The notes beneath the pieces are model-generated. The model was not told the DNA's origin and did not search any database. It saw only the letters and a list, made by a program, of their open reading frames with translations. Position numbers and translations under genes: made by a program. DNA of 64,000 nucleotides from Crocodylus rhombifer (taxonomy: Eukaryota; Chordata; Crocodylia; Crocodylidae). Shown here piece after piece: positions 47,477 through 58,089 of this stretch (position 1 is the stretch's first letter; each line of letters begins with the position of its first letter). Location: positions 188,312-252,311 of the forward strand of contig JAVSML010024021.1 of assembly GCA_038503035.1 (NCBI GenBank), given 5' to 3'.

Positions 47477-47710
47477 GTGTACGTCTATACATTCATTAAT
47501 ATGCCATAATTATGGTGCATTAAGTTTAGTACTTGTAATGTCAGGTACTAACTTAATATACTGTAATCAGCACTTCTGTGCATTAGTGCAGATAAATGTT
47601 TTGTATAGTGATGTTAGACTAAATCTACTGCACATTAGCACAGGGTTTTACCTGCTGCACTAATGTGCAGTAGAATTAGCCTTAAGCTTCTCATGTAGAT
47701 ATGCCTTCAC
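47477..47710. mobile_element. MITE family D-like, hairpin-rich
   Basis: The left end gtacgtctatacattc and right end catgtagatatgcc are imperfectly complementary. The interior has near-perfect foldbacks (ttaagtttagtac with gtactaacttaa; cattagcac with gctgcactaatg). It resembles the elements at 16217 and 40550. It is nested inside the 1.7-kb TIR element. Exact ends and duplication are uncertain. Confidence 0.5.
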
Positions 47711-47823
47711 TGTGTTTAATGAGGGGAAAAGAGGTTTGCTGGCATGCAAATATAAGATGAGGGGCTTTTTCCCCCATGTGGATTGGGTGGGGAACTTCAT
47801 CTTATATTCAAGTAAATATGGTA

Positions 47824-48620
47824 GTTATCATTTGTCAGTTTTTCCCTATATTTGTCATCGATCATTTACATGGAGAGATATATATGGTTGATATGTCTAA
47901 AAGGAAAAATTATGGTATACAAAAATATCAGCTAAAAGTAGGAATTGTACTACATTTGATTTATGCTTTCAACAATATTAAGGAAAATATACTGAAGTTA
48001 ATATTAAGCAAGTCAAAGTCAAAACAGAAACTAAGGCAAGATGTACCCTAGAAGAGGTTGCTAACATGGCTATTCTGATTTGCTGTATTAATGTGACTGC
48101 AGTTTATACCAGCAAAACTGCACTTTTGTTAGTATAGGTCATTCTAGTGCCTCCTGACCAAACTATGTTATGCAGGTGCAGCAGGGACCTTGGTGCTTCT
48201 GCTATTTTAAGGAAAGGTACACTGCAGAAGAAGTGGGCTTAAGGTGAGGCAGAGGTCAATCAAGGGAGCCACATGACCCAAAGGGGCTGGGCTTGCAAGA
48301 TATAAACCCAGAGACTGAGCTTGCAAGGTATAAGCCCAGGGCCTGTGCTGGGCAGGTGGTCTGACCTGGAAGCCATGGAGTGCTCCTGAGTGAAAGGGCT
48401 GCAGCAAGGCTCTTGGGTAACACATGGACTGGGGTAAGCAAGACTGGTGGTTTAGGGATTGAAATTGTAGGGGTGATAGAGGTCTCAACTGGCCCAGGAG
48501 TGGGGCCAGGGCCTAAGATGTAGGCACCAAGCCAAATGAGTCAGGCCATAGCCACAGTATGATGAGACCAAGCAGGGTCAGGTACCCGCAGCCTATGAGG
48601 GGAAGAATCTGTTGGAGGCA
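47824..48620. other. Unassigned sequence
   Basis: No gene recognised. From about 48180 the composition becomes G-rich on the plus strand. Confidence 0.4.
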
Positions 48621-48634
48621 GTTAAAGAGACAGG

Positions 48635-48740
48635 GGCCTGATCCCAGGAGAAGCAGATACTGTAGGCCTAAACCCAAGAGCAGTTGAGATGGCTTGAAGT
48701 ACAGAGACCTAACCCCAGGAGGAGCCAAGACAGACAAAGG
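48635..48740. repeat. Imperfect short tandem units
   Basis: Three consecutive units begin cctgatcccaggagaagcag (48638), cctaaacccaagagcag (48668) and cctaaccccaggaggagcc (48708), with intervening filler. It is part of a G-rich 900-bp block (about 48180-49050) that may be an unidentified repeat. Confidence 0.6.
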
Positions 48741-49765
48741 CACCTGGGCTGGAGCCCCAACAATGGCAGAGACTGTTTTGGGTTGAGAGGCCCACAGGAA
48801 TGGAGTTAACACCAGGGCAGAAGGCCCATGGAGGAATGATTGACCAGACTAGAGAATGGGGCTTAATGCTTAGTGATGAGCATGTGATCGGTAACATGTG
48901 TGAGGCTTGAGCATGGCTAGAAAGGGAGGCGAAGAGGCCCTGTAATAAGTTCTTAAGGTGATGACCAATGACACCTGTGTTCATGAATATGAGATTTTAC
49001 TTGGGGAGCCCTGGGACAACCTCCCTTTTCCTAAGAGCATGATTACATCAAGACATAGCAGCTGAGTTGAAGGGGTAAGTAAACTTGAAAAGGGCTGGAG
49101 GGGTGGGGAGAGGGAGGGAGGGGAGGCTCCAGGGGTGTTGGTGGACTTTTACCGGACTAGTTATATTGGTTACAAATTAATACCTCATCATTCTTTTGCC
49201 TAACATAATTATGCCTACAGAATTTGTTGTTCAAACCTGGACTGTATTAACAAAGATGACTGAAACCAGGTTAACAGCAAAAATGGACTCAAATGAAATT
49301 ATGCACTTGTACAGCTGCCATTTCACCATGTAGAAAACTCTGGTCAGTTGAAGTCTAAGCATTAGGCGCTCATAGAAATAAGAAGTCTGCAATTTTTTTC
49401 ATCTATAGCATTTCCCCCCTCAGAAAACAGTAAATTTTGCTGCTCACTCTTTCTTAAGTGATACTTGGGTAAAAATCCAATCCTAAACAAGATCTACACT
49501 ATTGATTTCTGATGACATAATGATGTCAGTCAAGATCTAATGAAATGTGATCCCCAATTGACGTAGTTGAGTTGTATAGATATTAGCAAAATACTTTTAT
49601 TAGTATGGGCTTTTTGCTTAGTTGGGGCTTAGTTTTACTAAACCAGTAGAAATTATAGTTTTAGTGCTATAGCTATATACCATACTAAGAGCTCTAAAAG
49701 TATACCTTAACAGTATTTCTGAACTAATAAATAATTACTAGTACAACAATAGCCTTAAAGACAAT
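48741..49765. other. Unassigned sequence
   Basis: No gene or defined repeat recognised. A G-rich tract (gggtggggagagggagggag) lies at about 49102-49130. Confidence 0.45.
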
Positions 49766-50545
49766 GTACAAACAGTGGAAAAGCCTGAGGCTGAATTGAT
49801 TCAGTCTTTGCAGGTTAGTCTAAGCTGCAAAGATTAAACTGAGGAACAACTGGACACACATTTACCTTTGATTCAGGAAATGCAGGCACATGCCTGCAGT
49901 GACTCACCCCAGAAGCTGCGGGGGTAGAGGAAGGGGGTGCTAGAGCATGGCTCTTTGGCACTTTCTCTTCCTGCTGCCTCACAGGTCTCTGGGGTATTTG
50001 CAGTCTAGCATCACAGAAGCACATCTCTGCAGGGTTGCTCATCACTTCCTCTTCTTGCTTCCAGGTGCCTCAGGGATTTGTAGCCCATAGTCTCAGCTAA
50101 CAGTAACTTTTAGTAACTTAACAGCAGGCAGGGGTGCTCTGTACTTGGGAAGTGGGGTTTAACCCAAGGAAAGAGAAATTTAACCCCACTCCGTAGCCCC
50201 AGATCCCAGCCTGGTTTTGCCTTGGAGGGGCAGTCCCTACCTTACCTCACCTCCCTCAACCCTTCTCTGCTGGAGAACACAGCACAGCACAGCCCAGCCC
50301 AGGGCTGCAGAGCATGCTGGGGGACTGTGATTTAACCTGAACCAGGAAGGGGCCTGGAACAGGAATTTCATAAACCAGCTTGACCCAAATCAGTTAAGTC
50401 TGATTCTACATTCAACCAGGTTTACCTTAAACAAGTTTCAGCCATTTTGAAACTGGTTTATGTGCACTGAGCTTCTGTTCTGTTACAGATTTAAGCCAAT
50501 TTCTAATGACTTAAATCGGTTTCTGTGTAACTTCTGTTCCCAGCC
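49766..50545. mobile_element. MITE family A, long copy
   Basis: This copy is in reverse orientation relative to the 9364-10949 copy. Its right end, complement of 50529-50545, reads ggctgggaacagaagtt. It is followed inward by the complement of ttaaatcggtttctgtgtaa and aacagaagctcagtgcac, paralleling the family. The left side has aagcctgaggctgaattgat and ctttgcaggttagtctaa, the counterpart of the other end. The left boundary is approximate. It is about 780 bp and non-coding, with a GC-rich centre as in the first copy. Confidence 0.75.
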
Positions 50546-51087
50546 AAAGCAACCAACAAATTAAGTAGAACACCACACATTTATTTTCCATTCAAATTAA
50601 TAAAAACATTTGCCCCTAAAGTTTTACTATTTAAATTATTTTATCTCTTTTAGGTATGGCATTGGCAAAACAATTTTAAGTCCTACTGAGCTCTGTTGCC
50701 TGAGATCTCAGAACTATTTATTGAACAATTTGATATAGTTTTATAGTTACCAAATATTGCAACTCTGCTAACTACATTAAAGTGAGTTGTGAACATTAAT
50801 ATATTGTGTGTTTTATTTAATATTGGCTCGTTGGTTTTATTGATCATTATTTGTGGACTTTTCATCTGATTAATTACTATTTGGTGTGATTAGTTACTCC
50901 TTTGAAAACAGCTGCCTCTAAGAATATATACTTCATGGAACAAAAGAAACATTTTACTGTGGCATACATTGACAGAGTAAATGTCAATTTTTCTGTATAT
51001 TTGGGAAGAAATCTACCAACAGCATTTTCTTACAGATTAAGGCTTACTGTTTGAAGCACTCCAGGTGCCTCTGAAACTCTCCAAACA
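50546..51087. other. Unique AT-rich sequence
   Basis: No gene or repeat recognised. Confidence 0.5.
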
Positions 51088-51430
51088 CCTAGGGTACAGA
51101 CATACACAATCAAATAAGTACTTTTAAAATGACCCTTAAATGAGGAATATCTTTGAAGCACTTCCTTTTTCAGCACTTCCTGGAATGTCTAGATGCTCTG
51201 TCATCACAAAGTGCTCTCTCTCTTGTCCACCCATGAAGAAGGGGAGCAGGGTGGGCAGTCAACAAGCACTCTCCAATAGACTCAGCTGTCCCCAGGAACC
51301 TCTCGAGATCAGAGGCTGAGTGGCATGCATGTATTTCTGCTCTCCAGTCTTCTAGTCATATGTCTGCATGGTGCCAGATGTGAAACACTTGGGGATTCAG
51401 AGTTCCTCAAATGTCTATCCATATCCTAGG
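51088..51430. mobile_element. Probable MITE, family A-like ends
   Basis: The left end cctagggtacagacatac and the right end, complement of 51411-51430, cctaggatatggatagacat are partly complementary. They recall the ggctagggatagacatt terminus of family A. The interior shows no extended similarity that I can follow. It may be a distant member or a separate family. Confidence 0.45.
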
Positions 51431-51564
51431 GCCATCATTTTCCACCATTATACACATGGCTGCCCCATGAGCTATGTAGAGCAAAATAACATTAATACAC
51501 AAAATTAATTACTTGATTTGATGGAAATCTTCCTCTATATAACCTATGTTGCTGCTTAAATGCT
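51431..51564. other. Unique spacer
   Basis: Nothing recognised. Confidence 0.5.
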
Positions 51565-51740
51565 GTTTTGAAAGACAGAAATAATGCCTAGTTCTTTTCA
51601 GTAGACCTCAAAATGCTTTGCAAGGGCTATAAGAAACACTGGAGCATAGAGAAGTGAAGTGTTTGTTACCGAAGCAGAGTAGGGCAGAGCAGGGAATAGA
51701 ATCAAAGTCTCCTGAGTTCCAGACTAGTATTTGTGATGAG
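51565..51740 (-). mobile_element. MIR-type SINE, antisense
   Basis: On the plus strand the order is a tail-like gtagacctcaaaatgctttg, then agagaagtgaagtg, gcagagcagggaatagaat and gtctcctgagttccagact. Its complement has the MIR order: tRNA-derived head with an (a)gattctattccctg B-box-like stretch, core, then tail. It is ancient but fairly well preserved. Confidence 0.75.
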
Positions 51741-52859
51741 ACCACCCTGTCTTGTGTTTTCAAATTTTAGCTTCATCATTTTGCCATATTACTGCAACAG
51801 TGATGGACCAAGACTATAAAAATGACTAGTGATTTTGAAAGCTTCTCTTTTTGGATACCCAACTTGAAATGCTTTAACAGGGCTGAACTTTTAGAGAGTG
51901 GGTAAACTTTGCACTTTCTGAAAATGAAAGTATTTTAGGCATTCAAAAACAGACATCCATCCAAACACTCACTAGTCATTTTGAAAATATTTCCTACTAA
52001 AATTTACTCAGTTAATCAGTCAATGGGAATTGTGAGAAAATAATTCTGCGAAGAACATAAGGAAACTCTAATGTTCAATGACATATAAATGCTTTTGACA
52101 AGTTACAGTAAACTCAGTTAATTTTGTTGAAAGTAAACCTCATCTAATAAAAGAACACTGTGTGTCTAATATTTTTAAAAAATTGTCTGTGCTTCAAATC
52201 TGTTCAGTAAAACAAAGTAGTTGATTCAGTTTGAAATGGCACTTCTAAGTAAGTGCTAAGTTGACTGATAGAGGGAGGAGACAACATTTAGCTAAATGTA
52301 AAGCCATGTAAAACTTGTTTGACTTGGTTCTTCATTACAAATAGAGCTGCTTAAACATCACATGGAAAATCCTCAGTGCTAATTTATTTCATCTATGTTT
52401 TTGTGTATTGCGAATACAATGTTTGCACTTATTATAATCTTGCTTAAATAGAAACAATTCTGTATTGGCATCAAAACTGCAACACACACCATGCACAAAG
52501 CACTGTACTACAAGCATTTTCAGATGCTTATTGGAACCTCACTTAATAGAATAGTCAGTTGCTAGTTTCCAAAATATCTAACTTCAGTCTGTCCAAGATT
52601 TTTATCTTTTTGCTACACAGCTAGGTTGTTATACAACACCTGTTAACTACATTGTGTTTGATTATGGCATCCATGTGAGCTTTTTATTTTGCTTTTGTGT
52701 TTGACACCTGTTAGAATCAAAAATATCCAAGCCAAATCTGAGTCCACTGCTGGGGACCCCTCCACACTCCCACGGGACACTTTATCCCCTGCAGCATCTC
52801 AGTATTCATGAGCTGCCTGGTACCCTGAGGTATGTAGAAAAAAAACATTTAAAGCTGTG
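51741..52859. other. Unique AT-rich sequence
   Basis: No gene or repeat recognised. Confidence 0.5.
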
Positions 52860-53029
52860 TCTATGGCTGAATCACTGAATCTCTCTGAATTGATTCAGAG
52901 CATTCTGATTCAATTAGGAGAGATTAAAGGGTCTCCTGATCCGATTTGGAGATTTGGTCACTGAATCCAGCTGAATTTCCACCCAATCAGGCTGAATCAA
53001 ACAGCAACCAAAGCTTCATGCAGCCCTAG
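52860..53029. mobile_element. TIR-element end, GATTCA-rich (hAT-like)
   Basis: The right boundary reads gaagctttgg-like in complement (aagcttcatgcagcccta, then gtataaat). The body repeats gaatca/gattca phrases (ctgaatcactgaatctctc, gattcagagc, gattcaatt). I associate a TAGGGCTG-GAAGC terminus with a GATTC-rich subterminus with a sauropsid hAT MITE. The opposite end is not seen. Confidence 0.45.
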
Positions 53030-55529
53030 TATAAATGGACACTAAAAACATGATTGCAGATAACTTATCAAGAGTTAAAAATGAAGATTATTCAATTAAT
53101 TTGAATTTTGCTAGTTCAGATAACTTCTGGTTTAGGATAGAAATTAATTTGTAAGTATCAAGTAGCTCTTCCTTTTTGCTCCCAATCTATAAAATGTTGC
53201 ACATAGTGTAAAACAAGACTTGAATGATGATTAATAGGAAGCAGGTAGTACTCCCTGATCAAGCACTGACCACTGCTGCAGGCAAAATAGGAGCCTCTAT
53301 GAATGATGGCTTAGAACTGGTACACTTGTCTAAATTTGTCATCTAAAAAGGGGAATGCTGGAAACTTTCCAGACAATAAGTCATTTTTTAGTACTAATTT
53401 AACTTACTGAAACATTTATTTGGACTACCTGTGACATGTTAAAATGAGCCTGAGAAAAATAAGACCTCATTATGATAGCTTAACAAGCATTATATCATAG
53501 TAAAATACAATTTGGACATAGTTAATTAAAAATTACTTAAATGAATTCTTACTTAAAAATGCAATCATCTCTATATCAGAATGTCTACAGTATGCCATAC
53601 AAAGCAATATGGGTAAAAATAAAGCCACTTAAAAAAAACCAACCAGGAAACTCACATTTTCTTAGCACAATGCAATATTTCCAGGTTTACATTGTAATAA
53701 AATCTAAACGTGTTCTGTTAATAAGTGTTTTACAATCTTCACAAGAGACTTTTCACCTTCCAGTAGAAGCGTGGTTCAAAAGTCTTTATCAGCTTGCAAT
53801 AGGGGACCATAATCCTATTAGGTAGAAGAGGGGTCAGGGAAAGAAAGGCAGTGCAGTCCCTTTAAGGCCCGTGCTTTCATAGCCTAGAGAAGGGGATGGT
53901 TACCTGCTGTAAGGAAGGACACAGCCAGCACATGTGCAGTGGAGAAGACCTAGACTGTCAAGGGAAGCCCCAGCTGGACAGAAGGGGGTGAGCAGCTTGT
54001 AGTACCAAGGGGGAACAGGGACCGCAGAAGGAAATGGCCAGGCCCTAGGCCAGGGGCTCACACACACAAAGCTCAGCCCACAGACAACCACCTCAGGGAG
54101 AAAAGGAAGAAACTGGTTACACCAGCCACTTGACCAGGTGGGCATGGCTGACAGATACAAACTCTCCCCAGGCCAGAACAAAGGGACTTGGTGGTGGAGG
54201 GAGACAGAGTCCTGCATTGGGGCAAGGGTGGAAAACACCTCACGACAGGAGAGCTGCTGCAGTAGACACGGGATTTCCATCAACCCAGAATAAAGGAGTA
54301 AGTGCCCAAGAAATACTAAGGATCTTTTTTTCCCCCCTCCTCCTCTTTTTATTTTATGCCTTGGAAGGTCTCAGGAAGGGGATACAAAGAACTGAGTACA
54401 GTTTTATGCTCACCCTAGAGGAGCCCCAGTGGGGACTGAGTATACCCAGACAGATTAAGACTGTTTGTGGTGATGCCAGAGAGGCCCAGGGAAGCAGCCT
54501 CCCTGAAGATCACAGACTGTTTTGAGAGCCCAGCACAGGTCTGCTCACTGTTCTTTTTCTTTTTTCTGCTCATGACAACAGTAATATCTGTTGAACCAGG
54601 GCAGCTGTGAGGGGAGGCAAGGAGACTGCAAAGCAGAGTGCCCAATGCACTATTTTTCCTGTAATTATTTTTGGATTTACCGTCACACTTTTGGAATGAG
54701 AGACTTGGCAGAGTTTCAGTATCCAGACTGGCCAAAGTCTGGACTAAAGGGAGCACTAAGACAGACTGGAGCCTGGCACTGGTGGGCATGTACCCACTGG
54801 TGGAAAGGTGGGCAGGAGAAAAAGAGCCTTGCACAGTACCATCAGACTCGGGGTTGGGGACAGGATAGGGTGACAAGGTATCTACAGCCTAGGCTTAGAT
54901 TCCCTAAAGACAGCCTCTTGAGAAAACATCCCAATTAACATCAAGATATGGCAGACAAGACAAAGAGAAAAAAAGGGCCAAACCAGGGAACCAGAGCAGG
55001 TAGTCAAGTACTGTCGCACCACAAGTGGGTGCCTGCTTGTCCCTGGAGGAGCAGCCTATTACTAAGCTGTTTTGAAGTAACATGGCATAAGATATAAGAA
55101 GTGGTTAAAAGCTAAATTACCAATACTCAGACAATCCCCCTTATTCATTCTATATTCTGCCCATAGACCCATGTACGGCACATCCAAACACCTTGCGCCA
55201 TCAAAAAAGCATTAGTAAAGCATTAAAAAAAATCTTTTCAATGGGAAACTTTGAAACATTAGGAATTGTTCTCCAAAAATGTTTATGATATGTATTGCAT
55301 ACATTAAATATGCATAGTTCAGCACCAGATGAATAAGGATTTGACTATCATCTCTTCCTAATTACTAAACGTTAATGAGAAAAGGCCCCCTTCATATACT
55401 TAGTAGATCTAGAAACAAAGCATACACAGCCACACCCTGGATAGCAGGATTTAACCTTCAGTATTTGCCCTCAGTTCGGGATGTGTTATCTTGCATCAGT
55501 AAATCAGGCCAAACTTATTCCTCTTTTGG
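53030..55529. other. Unassigned sequence
   Basis: I see no supported gene. The block 53850-55060 is richer in G/C than its flanks, and overlapping frames of 90-150 codons occur on both strands (53900-54283, 54130-54525, 54415-54876, 54591-54938). None has a domain, and open frames on both strands at the same place argue against coding. It may be an unidentified repeat. Confidence 0.4.
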
Positions 55530-55835
55530 CTACCCACCAGGGGTGATGCGTAGGGAGTGCACATGCGTGCACGTGCACCCCCCGAGCATGGTGGTGCACC
55601 CCCCCCTGAAAAAAGGCACCACCAACACAGCTGGTGGCGGCTGCGGGTGGTCGTTGAACCTTGGTTGGTGCTTGCCACCCCCACCCTCTCCGCCGCTGAC
55701 AGTGCTGGTGTCTGCAGGAGATCCTTGCTCCCCGTCACTGAACTCCTGCTGCTCCCACTGTCACGCTCCCCCCCAGCCACTGGGTGCATGCGCCATTCAT
55801 GCCATGCACAAAAGCCTTTCTTAGAGGGATGTTGA
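55530..55835. repeat. GC- and CpG-richer block
   Basis: This roughly 300-bp island contains gtgcacatgcgtgcacgtgc followed by repeated gtgcaccccc and gcaccacc phrases and several CpG. It resembles the GC-rich block at 20700-20935 in style (gtgc-ccccc, ggtggcgg). It is probably the interior of a transposon rather than a promoter. Frames on both strands are composition artefacts. Confidence 0.45.
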
Positions 55836-58059
55836 GATGATGTCAAGAGCAGTAGATCTTGGAATTAACACCATACTGAAATGTCTGAACAGTTTACATG
55901 TCATTTCAGCTCCCTGCAGATACTGGCAAACATTACCTGGGGATGAACAATATAGTAATGTGTTTAAGCTCTTTTTCTTTTCTATAAGGGGTAGAAACAT
56001 ACCATTAAAAGTCAAAACCAAGTGTTACAGGAAGTGTCTGGGCCTAGGCTTAGGCTTGTGCCTTAGTCTGCTGTAATAAGTTCCAAATAAAGAGATTCAG
56101 TTTGCCTGATAAGGGGATAAATCTTTCATTTCCATGCTTTTCATTTACCAAGCCCACAGCTACAGTATTTCCCACACAGGAAGCCCACCTTGTCAACCAC
56201 TCACTTTTTATTTTTATGAATATGGCAGATGAAGTTACTCTGTGCCCCCCTCTCCCCTTCACTCTCCCCACTGGGATCAGTAGTGAATCTGTAACATCAA
56301 CATGGAGAGAGATCCATCGTGCTGCCAAAGGCACTCTGTCTTTTAATAAATTATTCTTTCAGGAAAGGACAGCTAAACATTAAGAAAGGAGTGCCTGAGG
56401 GAATTTTCTGGTTTCTGTAAGCCTATGGGAAGATGTGAAAGTATGTATGGCTGAGACAGGACTGAGTTGTGACAGTAAGTCGTGCAAAATAAAGGCTGAC
56501 TTAATAGTTCATTTTAATTGCCCAACGGATGATTCTGTTATCTGTCACTTGGTTTGGGCCATGTGACAACATGCCTGACTGACCTCCCTATCATCCATCT
56601 CTTCCCCAGTGTGCTTCACACTTTTCAAGATTCTTTGGTGGAATATGATCTGGTGTGACCCTTCCAACTATAGAACCCAGTTACGCACTTGTAAGCGACT
56701 CAAATAGTATTTAGTGCTAACGCCTCTACAGTATAATATTGGTTGGATGTGTTCTACCAAGAAATTTGGTCTGCTAAACTGTATCACCCCAGCTCCTATC
56801 CTATTGCATGGGAAGTTCCTTGTGTTCACAAAAATTCTTGGGCAAATAGAGTGAAAAATCTATTTGCAGCTATGTGTATTGCATTCATTTAAAATAGTTA
56901 TTTATAAAAGGAAGGCATGCACTCATGGGTTTCTATTGCATTTATTTATAGTATAAACCATAAACTGTGTAAAATGTTAAAATCCCTTTACATGTGGACC
57001 AAATTCTCAGGTACTGGTATGACTGAGAACAAAATTCAGTTCAATGTATGTAAATTGTATAATCTGTTAATGTACTTGTTTATGTAGAGGTATGCAAATC
57101 TGACATTAACACTAATTTGTACAACTTTACATACTAAGGAAACACTGTTGGTTTTTTTCCTGGTTGCCTATATGTATTACCTGTAGTCTTTGAATGGGTG
57201 GATTTGGTCCAAGGATGTGTTGGAAAACAATTATAAATGTCTCCAGTTCCTTTATACCTCCACCAACCTTCCCACTTTCCATTCTTTTCACAGTTTTGGG
57301 AAATATTTGTTATTTTCTATTTATTATGTGGGCCTCTTCTAGCACTAAAAGAAATGCTAATCTTACTTGAGTTGCTAAGTGTGCTCTGGCTTTAGGAAAG
57401 GTAAATATTAAAACCCATGGCATATCCTCCATTCCATTTCACTCATCAATCATATGATTCTATGATTCTATCACTGGAGAACTTCGAATCAAAAACAGAA
57501 TTCTGTATGGAAAGGCTGGCTTTTTTCCCCAGTTGTTCAATGCATGAAATACTTAAGGTATTTTAGTGGTAGTTCCAAACTTCTGGCTAATGCAAGGTAT
57601 TACCTCAGTTAGTCAAAAACATATGATCAGCAAAAAAAATCTATGGATCCTGTCAGTGGTCTTTCTAGTGCAGGTAATGAAGCCAAACAGACTATTTCAT
57701 GGGAACTGTGGTGTACTAAAGAAATTAAGGAGCCTCTGGTTATATCAGTACCCAGTGTAGCAGCACTAATACATGCAAGAGCAACATCAGCAGTGGGACA
57801 TTTTAATCTGCCTCAACCGTTTATGAATTCAATTTAAAAAAGAATAAGTCATCTGGTACTCATTTTATCATTAGATCAAACTTATGAGGCAATACTTAGG
57901 CAAACTTGGTCTGCATCTATCAATGGACATCTTCTTTCCTGATGAAAGGGCTGTGAATGACAGGGCAGAAACACCTCTAAATCACACTGGGAACTAAGAG
58001 TCAGCTGCAGCCAGTTCTGGAGGAAACATTTCTTTCTGCTTTCCAAATCAGTTGCTACC
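55836..58059. other. Unique AT-rich sequence
   Basis: I see no supported gene. The phrase atgattctatgattctat at 57453-57470 looks like the terminal octamer repeat of a CR1, but no CR1 body precedes it. Confidence 0.45.
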
Positions 58060-58089
58060 ATTCAGAGAATATTCAGAGAATATTCAGAG
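58060..58089. repeat. 11-bp tandem repeat, 2.7 copies
   Basis: Units of attcagagaat at 58060-58070 and 58071-58081, then a partial copy. Confidence 0.85.

Larger units (their letters stand above)
46092..47823. mobile_element. 1.7-kb element with 26-bp terminal inverted repeats
   Basis: The first 26 bases (46092-46117, starting taccatatttactc) and the last 26 (47798-47823, ending gtaaatatggta) are complementary at 23 of 26. A subterminal direct repeat aaatataagatga occurs at 46123-46135 and 47748-47760. TA is present at both extreme ends, which would fit a TA duplication, but the superfamily is not certain. The interior has no transposase. It contains imperfect tandem units (47040-47360) and a nested hairpin-rich MITE (about 47477-47710). 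Confidence 0.75.

Noticed and set aside
54130..54938. Overlapping frames of 115-153 codons on both strands
   Set aside because: Sense and antisense frames are open at once and none shows a known domain. GC-richer composition explains the length.
55375..55846. 149-codon plus and 116-codon minus frames
   Set aside because: They sit on a GC-rich repetitive block, have low-complexity proline/histidine content and no domain.
56102..56383. 93-codon plus-strand frame
   Set aside because: A minus-strand frame of similar length overlaps it. I could not identify splice signals with a partner exon, or any homology.
57440..57475. CR1-like terminal octamer repeats (atgattctatgattctat)
   Set aside because: There is no CR1 tail or body upstream. 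Too short to call an element.
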